A stretch of 64,000 nucleotides of DNA from Diogma glabrata (lineage: Eukaryota; Arthropoda; Insecta; Diptera; Cylindrotomidae): contig OY856188.1 in the NCBI GenBank assembly GCA_963693315.1, forward strand, positions 3,098,257 to 3,162,256. Direction: 5' to 3'. The position numbers were made by a program, and so were the translations under genes. Below are positions 57,241 through 64,000 of the stretch, one piece after another; the first letter of the stretch is position 1, and each line of letters starts with the position of its first letter. The notes under the pieces were generated by a model that was given only the letters and a program-made list of their open reading frames with translations, did no database searches and was not told the origin of the DNA.

Positions 57241-57657
57241 TGTCACATTTTTCTACCTTCAGTTCGAATTGGCTTTACTCTAAATGTCTCTAAATGATTC
57301 GAACCCGGAAGCAAAACACCCAACACGGTTTTATTACAACTAAAAGAAACGCAAACGGTTGATTGAAGAAGTATTGTTTCTATTTACACGGTTTTATGTT
57401 TACAGCATTTCGTTTTCCAATTATTTCCGGTAATATAATCACATTCCACTTAAACTGTTTACACTATCGCACTCTAATTTAAATTAACTCTCATTTTGCA
57501 AAAGAAATTCCTTTCTGCAACAATCTGCTTAATTTATCGATAATTAGAGCAAATCCAAAATGTCTTTACAAAGAAAACACGAGAAATCCTAAATAACCGA
57601 CGTCATTGTTTTGCTTTTTGTTTTATTTTGATTATTTTATTTGGAAACAATGTGACG
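57241..57657. other. Possible solo LTR
   Basis: The tract starts TGTCACATTTTTCTACCTTC and ends ACAATGTGACG, so its ends are short inverted repeats (TGTCACAT / ATGTGACG with the last base of TGTGACA changed). The start resembles 35882. No coding capacity. No direct duplication flanks it. Confidence 0.35.
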
Positions 57658-58870
57658 TTGAATTTAGTTTTACAATTTTGTATAGGGAAAATTAAGCTTA
57701 AACACAATTTTGTTTTGCATTTCGTTGCGATTATGTAAATCGTAACAATATGAAGGAATTCCATTAGAATTTCTGGCAGATCAGTACACAAAGTTTTTTT
57801 GAATTGATTAAAAGTGGGCTTTTATTAAAAAACCTTAAAAAAAAATTAAACTGTAAACCATAAGCTTTACTGTTGAACTATAATTAAAATACTAATACGT
57901 TATTTTTGCATTTTTCTTACAGGTAAGCAAAGAAAGAAATTTTACAACTAAATTGTAATTAATCCTCGTAAGTGATTTTAATAAATTTTTTGGGCGGTGA
58001 AGGCAGCGATTTGGTGATAATTTTTAAATTTTTTTGTTTTTTTTTTTCGCCAAACAGGAGTAAACGAGTCAAACGCAAAAAAAATTATTTTTAGCAAGTT
58101 ATGGTTCTGAAATTCTAACAAATTCTGTAATTATTATATCTGTTTAGTTCTGTTTCTTCCAACCCCGTGGAACTGAAACATCCAACAATATTTAGATTAT
58201 AAATTAATTAATTATAACGAATTGCGATCAAAATGTTTAATCTGTTACAAAGCTGAAATACTTATTCCTAAATCACGCAAAATGAAATAATTTATTCATT
58301 TGAAAAAATTGCATGACACATTGTTACACATTCCTAAAACATTTACTGAATACAAGAATAAACAACTGTTCGTGGGCGCTCATACATCATAAAATTTAAA
58401 ATTCATTATCGTTTAATGGAAAGTGAAATTTTTGTTTTGCTTTTTTTTACATAAGATTTACACTATACTGGTATCTTATAAAGCTAATTAGCCATGATAA
58501 AGATAAAATTTAAATGGAAATAGTTAAAATAACCTACACCAATTTCTTTAATCATAATATTTATATCTACTTAAAGCGTTATAGTTAATTAAACATTTTT
58601 GAAATATCTATAATAAATTATTTTTTATTTCCATAAATGTGGTTAGCTTATCTGATATGCATTTTTACGAACATGATTCACGTTACCAGTTTTTTATAAA
58701 TTTATGATAATAGTAATTTGTGTTACCAGACCAAAGGGTATTTAAATTTTGTGACAAAATGCAAGGACGAGGAGCACACTTTAATTGTTGTACTACTTCA
58801 ACATTTTCAAAATATCATTTAACAATACTTATTTGTAACGGCATGCTTAAACATTGAAATTGTGTATTCA
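57658..58870. other. AT-rich stretch without recognised genes
   Basis: No reading frame or repeat that I can support. Confidence 0.45.
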
Positions 58871-58899
58871 CAGTTGTAGTGGTAGTGGTCCAGTGCAGG

Positions 58900-59194
58900 T
58901 CAGATCGGCCTGGCATTAACACCCTTCTGACCATTTAACAGAGTAACAGTTTGCACGAAGAAAACGGTATTTCCATCCTAGCCATCCTTGGTGACCAAAG
59001 ACAGAAAGTGCCTTCCCGAGCGAAGGGTCGTCGACCTTCAAATTTTCCATTGTACAAAAATGTCCTGACACCCAGACAAGGTGGATGTTGTACTGATCAG
59101 TCATCCTGTTAAAAGATGCTGGACAGGTCTTGGTTACTTTTGAAGTGGTGAGGCTCGACTGTTGTTGAAGAACGCGCCTAGTTTCCGAACGCAA
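58900..59194 (-). pseudogene. LINE RNase H domain fragment
   Basis: The minus-strand frame contains TCPASFNRMTDQYNIHLVWV, SGHF and KVDDPSLGKALSVF. RNase H domains of insect LINEs end with '.L.......I.L.WVPGH..I.GN..AD.LA..G'. Here Pro of VPGH is Ser and the last Asp is retained in a changed context. The strands with the first three catalytic residues are missing. It is not from the same copy as the LINE at 10-11 kb. It lies directly before the BEL/Pao element's leader. Confidence 0.65.
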
Positions 59195-59199
59195 TTGAT

Positions 59200-59346
59200 G
59201 ATAGCAACAAAAATTTTCTAAAATAATTTAAATAATTTCTCAAATGTAAAATTTAATTCTAATTGTAGGAGAATAAAATTGTGTGCTTAAACATAAAGTT
59301 TTCTCAATCTGATTCTACACCCTGCAAATAAGTTATAAAAATAACA
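59200..59346 (+). repeat. Probable end of the BEL/Pao 5' LTR
   Basis: The AT-rich tract has AATAAA at about 59274 and ends AAATAACA two bases before the primer-binding site. Its left limit is not visible, and the RNase H fragment at 58900-59194 leaves little room, so the LTR is probably truncated. Confidence 0.45.
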
Positions 59347-59348
59347 AA

Positions 59349-59365
59349 TGGCAACCGTGACAGGA
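59349..59365 (+). promoter_or_regulatory. BEL/Pao primer-binding site, tRNA-Arg-like
   Basis: TGGCAACCGTGACAGGA differs by one base from TGGCGACCGTGACAGGA, a tRNA-Arg-complementary site known in several insect LTR retrotransposons. It fixes the end of the LTR. Confidence 0.75.
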
Positions 59366-59482
59366 CACAAGTAGATTGAAATCAGAGCATTTTGTAAGCG
59401 AGCGAGTTAGATAGCTATATATATATTATTATTGAGAACAGATTGAGCTAGTCAGATAGCGAGGAAATTAATCAAATTTCAA

Positions 59483-59791
59483 ATGGTATACGAACCGACT
59501 GAGGAAGATAATGCAAATCCTTGAGTGGCATGTGGCGCTATTTATGACACTGAAAATGATATGATACAGTGTGACACCTGTGATAAATGGTATCACAAAC
59601 TATGCGTTGGCAATCCGAATGTGGGTGAAAACGATCCCTGGAACTGTGATGAATGTGTAAAGCAGAATGAAAGGCAAGCGAAATCCATTGATGCAAAGAT
59701 TAAACAGATGAAAAAAATGATAAATAAAGAAAAACAGCAGTTGAAGGAGCTGCCGGCAATGAATGAACGTTTATTAAAAGAAAAAAAATGA
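59483..59791 (+). pseudogene. BEL/Pao gag start with PHD finger
   Basis: The likely ATG is 59483 (MVYEPTEEDNANP). Codon 14 is TGA at 59522, exactly where the first PHD cysteine is expected: the text then reads VACGAIYD, MIQCDTCDKWYHKLCVG and WNCDECVKQ, giving all other C4HC3 ligands with correct spacing. A lysine-rich coiled segment follows (KIKQMKKMINKEKQQLKE). PHD fingers bind histone H3 tails; in BEL/Pao gag the role may be chromatin tethering, which is inference. A shift after 59791 leads to the next frame. Confidence 0.82.
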
Positions 59792-59821
59792 TAGTAGTGA
59801 CGCATCAAAACCGACCAAGAT

Positions 59822-60582
59822 TTGGATCATGTGAATACGTCCAAAACATTTTGTCAAATGAAAAAGTATGTAGTACAGCAAGAACTTCCTCATCTACCAA
59901 GCTTCGATGGCACGGCAATGCAATGGCCAGCATTTTATCGTTCGTATACTGATTTGAAGTACCATTTTTCTAGTACAGCTAACCGTAATCGACTTCAACA
60001 TGCATTAACGGGTAAAGCATTAAAAGCTGTTTCAGGGCTACTACTCAATCCTGATACGGTGGACCCATGGACGATGCCATTGATATGCTTGCTTTTCGAT
60101 TTGGACAATCTGAGCTCGTTATACAAAATTCGATCGATCAAGCAATGTCAGCTGTGCAGCCAAATGAAGGACGGCCAGAATCTATTGCGGATTATGCTAT
60201 GCTGATCTTAACTATATCAGCTAATATTTCTGCAGTTGGTGATGAAGCAGATAAAATGAATCCGATGTTGATTAAAATGCTTGTTGAGAAGCTGCCCGAT
60301 GGTTTGCGACGAAAATGGTGCAGATATAGAAGAGAATGGAGAGACAGCGGCACGTTTGTTAAAACAGGGACATTTAGTAAGTGGCTTCTTGATGAAAGCC
60401 AAGATTATGTCGATATGATCCCTGTTAGCACATCACGAGAAAACAAAGGTAAATCGAACAAACATAATGTTCAACAATTGGAAATGATGCTGAAAAATCA
60501 AGAAAGAAAAAGAAGTGGATTTGTTTCAAATGCTCAAGTGAAGAACATCAACTTTCACAATGCGAAGAGTTCTTGCAAATGA
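59822..60582 (+). pseudogene. BEL/Pao gag, DUF1759-type capsid region
   Basis: Two overlapping frames share one domain. 59822-60205 has LPSFDGTAMQWPAFYRSYTD, NRNRLQHALTGKALKAVSG and LLNPDTV. After a shift near 60065 the frame to 60582 continues DAIDMLAFRFGQSE, LIKMLVEKLPDGLRRKW and FSKWLLDE. 'LP.F.G....W..F...F......A...R...L...L.G.A......L......Y..A...L...FG' is the DUF1759 signature of BEL/Pao gag. Gag assembles the particle. A second shift near 60510 separates the knuckles. Confidence 0.88.
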
Positions 60583-60870
60583 CATGCGATGATCGAAAGA
60601 AATTCGCGGAAAAGAATCAACTATGTTTCGTATGTCTCAAAAGAGGGGATCGATGGCAAAGATGTTTTCACAAAAATTCTGATGGATTCAGAAGTTTTCA
60701 TAAACTGCTGGAAGACACAAATTCTAAAAATTCATGTGATTTGATCGATTTAACAGACCAGGTCAGACCGACAATGTCACACTTTGATGGCGATGCAAAC
60801 ACATTGTTTGAAATAGTTCCTGTTTTCTATATGGGCCGGTATCACAAATATCTACTTACGCTCTTTTAGA
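60510..60870 (+). pseudogene. BEL/Pao zinc knuckles
   Basis: CFKCSSEEHQLSQC (about 60520-60560) is a full CX2CX4HX4C knuckle. In the next frame CFVCLKRGDRWQRC (about 60624-60665) is a second knuckle with Asp in the His place (GAT for CAT). A frame from 60573 continues to 60869 through DQVRPTMSHFDGD, toward the protease. The pair is usual for BEL/Pao; the changed second knuckle is probably decay. Confidence 0.78.
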
Positions 60871-61320
60871 CGAGTGTACTAGTGTTACTCTGTTGGAAGA
60901 AGAGATAACAAATAAATTGCAGCTCACAGGGCCAATAATTCCATTATGGATGGGGTGGACAAAAGATAGCACTAATCTTGAAAAGGATTCCATTAGAGTC
61001 AAATTGAGTATTTCAGCACCAGGTGTTAACAGCTCAAGATATCACTTAAAAAATGTGAGTACAGTTAAACATCTTTCGTTACCTTCTTTCGTTAATTCAA
61101 ATAAGGTATCCATATTTGCGCGCTATCGATATTAAATCCTTAAAAAGTGCTGTTCCTTCTATGCTCATTAGCCTCGATAATAGCAATTTAATTGCACCTC
61201 TTGAATCGAAGACTGACCCTGGTGGTATAGGTCCTGTGACAGTTAGAACAAAATTAAGCTGGAGTATTCATGGCCCTGAGTCTCATTGGCGGTCAAACAG
61301 AAAGGCACTCAACATTTCTT
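60858..61320 (+). pseudogene. BEL/Pao protease and linker to RT
   Basis: YALLDECTSVTLLEEEI (from about 60859) aligns with the BEL/Pao aspartic protease loop 'ALLDEGSS.TL'. The glycine is Cys and the following Ser is Thr, so the active site is altered. After a shift near 61110 the text has SAVPSMLISLDNSNLIAPLE, GGIGPVTVRTKLSWSIHGPE, the block 'P.ILIG.D....I......G....P....T.LGW...G' that precedes RT in this group. The frame stops where the LINE begins. Confidence 0.8.
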
Positions 61321-61325
61321 ATATG

Positions 61326-62645
61326 TTTTTTTTTTTTTAATAAGAAGTGTTGTGTAGTAGGAATTACAAAATGTGTCACAACAACACATAGATACCTTTT
61401 AAGACGTAGGTCCCACAACAACATGCGTCTTGAGGTATAGGTGGACGCTTTTTTTAAATCTTTGTGGATTGAAGGCACTCGAGACTATTGATTCGGGCAA
61501 AGCATACCATGAGTACGATGTACGCACAAAGAAATCCCTTTGCATTCTATTACTATGACAGTGAGTAATCTCGACAGTCCGACCGCCCGCACAAACCGAT
61601 TGACGAATAAAACGGGGAAAAATATATGTCTGAGGCATTATGGATCTGATTTCATCCGAGCACTGCTGGTGACGATATTTATAAAAAACAACGAGATCAG
61701 CAACAGTGCGACGATGTTGTAGGGAATCAAGATCTAATGTTAAATCTCGATCACCAAAAATTCGTATAGCTCGCTTTTGAACAGAGTCCAAAAGAGCCAG
61801 AATAGTAACAGATGCAGCGCCCCAAACTTGACAACAATACTCCATACAGGGACGAATATAGGACTTATAAATGTGGAGTAATTGATGCGAAGTAAAATAT
61901 TTTTTACATCTATTAAAAAGGCTGGGTTTTCTTGACGCGCTCTTTGCCATGGCCATTATATGATCGTTCCAGAGTAAGTCATTGGATATTGTGACTCCCA
62001 ATAAACGAATGCTTTCACATTCGCGTATTTGGTCGTCATGCATATTAATTGAAATATCGTTGGGAAACTCGGTCGTTGATCTGGAAACAATCAATAGCTG
62101 TGTTTTGGTGGAATTAAAATCGATCAAATTTTTGTCACCCCAATCGGCGACTTTTTTTAGGTCCTCGCTTACATTTATGACAGCGTCTCTCCGGAAGGGA
62201 TTTATTCGTTCATGCATTTCACCCTTTGAAGATAGGGGGACGAATGACTTGTGCAGTGTACTATCATCTGCAAAACTATTTATTGGGTTACTGGTGATTT
62301 GCAACAGTTCGTTGATATAAATTAAAAATAAAGTGGGAGATAAAACTGAGCCTTGGGGTACACCAGCGGTTATTAATTTAGACTCAGAAGAAAAACCATC
62401 TATGGATATCGAGATGTATCGGTTATAGACAGAAAATTTTGAATCAAGTTCACGACTGCGGGATGAAAACCGTACGCAACGAGCTTGTTGATCAAGTTGG
62501 CATGCCAAATTCGATCAAATGCTTTTGAGATGTCTAATGCGATCATGTACGTTTCTCAAGTATGCTATTCCAAAGATGTGCCACATAGTTCAATAGAGCG
62601 GTTGTTGATCTTTTGTTTCTAAAACCGTATTGGCGGTTGTGAATG
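61326..62645 (-). mobile_element. 5'-truncated LINE (CR1/jockey-like) inserted in BEL/Pao pol
   Basis: A 13-base run of T on the plus strand (61326-61338) is the poly-A tail of a minus-strand LINE. Its coding region reaches up to about 62645, where BEL/Pao coding text (EEMLQRYFSMED) resumes. Endonuclease and RT fingers are missing. BEL/Pao segments on both sides fit each other with only a few residues missing. I could not define an exact target duplication. Confidence 0.85.
61399..62640 (-). pseudogene. LINE reverse transcriptase, palm to C-terminus
   Basis: The first part (about 62640-62543) reads HNRQYGFRNKRSTTALLNYV. After a shift near 62510-62540, a 369-codon frame (62508-61399) covers VPQGSVLSPTLFLIYINELL, NSFADDSTLH (catalytic ADD), DFNSTKTQLL, IRLLGVTISNDLLWNDHI, YKSYIRPCMEYCCQVWG, LALLDSVQKRAIRIFGD and FFVRTSYSWYALPESI. 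These are RT motifs and the C-terminal tail of CR1/jockey-type LINEs. The frame is open to the end, so the LINE is younger than the BEL/Pao copy around it. Confidence 0.9.
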
Positions 62646-63530
62646 CAAGACAATGGAATAGAAGAAACTAGAGGAGATGCTTCAGCGATATTTTTCGATG
62701 GAAGATTAAAACTGTATTGCAAAACATTCAATACACCGAAAAAAGCGCTTATGACATATTAAAAAATACAACAAAACGTGAAGGTGACTGTTATGTCACT
62801 GGGCTCTTATGGAAAACAGATGTTTCAAAAATGTCAAATAATTTTAACATGTGTCATCACAGACTGGTATCTTGAAAACAAAATGATAAAAAATTCTGAA
62901 TTCGGCGATGCATATCGATTGAAGATACAAGACTATATTTCTAAAGGGTATGCGGTGAAACTCAGTGAGGGTGAATTTGCAGCGATTTCCGATAATATGT
63001 GGTATCTGACTCATTTTGGAACATCGACGCCAAGTAAACCAAAATTGCGACTTGTGTTTGATGCGAAAGCTAAATTTTCAGGGTATCGTTAAATTCAGAA
63101 TTACTGACCGGTCCTGACCATTACAGTTCTCTTGTTGGATTATTGATGAAAATTAGAGAAGAAAAATGCGCCGTTGCTGCTGACATTCGTGACATGTTTT
63201 ACATGATAAAAATTCGGGAAGCAGACCGAAAATTTCAATGTTTTTTGTGGCGCCCTGATAAATCGAAAAGGTCAGAAACCTATATGATGACTGTAATGAT
63301 TTTTGGAGCGTAATGCTCGGCATGCAGTGCGCAATATGTAAGATAACGGAATGCACTAGAGTATAAAGGTGGTAATTCTCGAGCTGTACATGTGATCCAA
63401 GAAAGATTTTACGTCGATAATTACATGGACTCATTTGAGTTAGAACAGGAAGCGCTAGAGGTTACAATATCTGTGATTGAAATTTGTAAACATGGTAACT
63501 TTGATCTGCGAAACGATATTTTTTAAACTC
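62646..63530 (+). pseudogene. BEL/Pao reverse transcriptase (broken, YVDN)
   Basis: Frames carry, in order, EEMLQRYFSMED, SAYDILKNTTKREGD, CYVTGLLWKTD; then (62778-63092) YISKGYAVKLSEGEFA, WYLTHFGTSTPSKPKLRLVF; then LLTGPDHYSSLVGLLMKIRE, AVAADIRDMFYMIKI with the first catalytic Asp, QCFLWRP and MTVMIFGA; then RFYVDNYMDSFEL. All match BEL/Pao RT. The catalytic YVDD box reads YVDN (63410-63421), losing the second Asp. A stop follows FGA, and shifts lie near 62865 and 63090. Confidence 0.88.
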
Positions 63531-63659
63531 GTCGATGATTATGAACAACTTCTATGATAAAACCTGCCAGTCTATTAGGTATTAGGCCAGCGGTATTAGG
63601 TATTCGTTTGTCAAACATGATTCATCAACAGCAATCTATAAAATCCCGCAAATTATGCT

Positions 63660-64000
63660 ACTAAAGCAACAAAAATTTTTGCATTCGATATAAACACTCA
63701 GTGGTTTCAAGGTCCGGTGTGTCTTAAGTACGATGAAAAGGAATGGCCAGTGCGGGAAAATCAAAAATCGGTACAAAATGATGATCCAGAAATTAAAGGG
63801 ATATTTTTAATAAATGCAAACCAGAAATGTGAAAGAGATTATTCTCCAATCGAGCCGAAAGACTACAGTGACTGGCATGAAATGCTTCGTGTTAACGCTT
63901 GGATTAAAAGAGGATTTTACAGTTTTAACAATCACATCAGGAAAAAGTCGATCAACACTAAGCCATTATCCGGGAAAGAAATTGAAGAAGCATCTAAATA
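63660..64000 (+). pseudogene. BEL/Pao pol region before integrase
   Basis: The frame reads INTQWFQGPVCLKYDEKEWP, VRENQKSVQNDDPEIKG, YSDWHEMLRVNAWIKRGFYS and LSGKEIEEASK to the window edge. 'W..GP.FL...E..WP' and 'S....L.R..AW..RF' sit between RNase H and the integrase zinc domain in BEL/Pao. The frame has no stop in the last 300 bases. It begins too close to the RT box, showing that RNase H was deleted. Confidence 0.82.

Larger units (their letters stand above)
59349..64000 (+). mobile_element. Decayed BEL/Pao retrotransposon, runs off the right edge
   Basis: Order on the plus strand: primer site, PHD finger, DUF1759-type gag, two CCHC knuckles, protease, reverse transcriptase, then the region before integrase. 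Most segments are separated by frameshifts or stops. A minus-strand LINE splits pol at about 61326-62645. Between the RT catalytic box (63410) and the WFQGPVCLKY pre-integrase block (63704) there are fewer than 300 bases, so the RT thumb and RNase H have been largely deleted. Integrase and 3' LTR would be to the right. Confidence 0.9.

Overview
This window reads as a transposon-dense, strongly AT-rich stretch of an arthropod nuclear genome, most likely an insect and plausibly a fly. The evidence is the mix of element families: Ty3/Gypsy, BEL/Pao with a PHD-finger gag, Penelope-like, jockey/CR1/I-like LINEs with and without RNase H, RTE-like, Harbinger, hAT, piggyBac and mariner-like elements. 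I recognise no host protein gene, tRNA, rRNA or CRISPR array. Every long or protein-like reading frame I could identify belongs to a mobile element. The species is not resolved.

Layout. 1-3.7 kb: degraded Gypsy element on the minus strand (gag, protease, reverse transcriptase running off the left edge), its gag split by a 0.95 kb long-inverted-repeat element. 3.7-8.3 kb: AT-rich, empty. 8.3-9.0 kb: intact-ended Harbinger derivative with a 3-bp site duplication and the transposase N-terminus. 9.8-13.6 kb: LINE remnant with RNase H, flanked by pieces of a short repeat family rich in TGATCAGG. 17.0-19.5 kb: Penelope-like element whose GIY-YIG domain is split by a jockey-like LINE tail with a 15-bp duplication. 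23.8-25.6 kb: a hairpin and mariner-like and piggyBac remnants. 25.66-29.43 kb: a large inverted-repeat cluster without coding capacity; relatives lie at 1.9-2.3 and 48.0-49.5 kb. 31.8-32.2 kb: the one complete copy of the TGATCAGG family.

35.9-43.9 kb is the richest part. A possible LTR was entered by a hAT element (8-bp duplication GTTTATTG, 11-bp terminal repeats). That hAT was then entered by a recent 4.67 kb Gypsy derivative and by a 2.1 kb foldback element. The Gypsy derivative has 676-bp LTRs of equal length and apparently identical sequence, and one long frame joining a SAP-domain gag straight to integrase, without protease, reverse transcriptase or RNase H.

44-56.5 kb: RTE-like fragment, an element with RSS-like CACAGTG termini and a second palindrome nested inside it, the third inverted-repeat copy, a 517-bp near-perfect hairpin, and a mariner-like transposase split in two. 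57.2-64 kb: a possible LTR, an RNase H fragment, and a decayed BEL/Pao element that runs off the right edge and is itself split by a minus-strand LINE.

Nothing here looks like a cooperating host pathway. The genes relate by nesting: order of insertion can be read from which element interrupts which. The most unusual items are the RT-less gag-integrase Gypsy derivative, the foldback family that keeps one core but has different arms in different copies, and the CACAGTG element.
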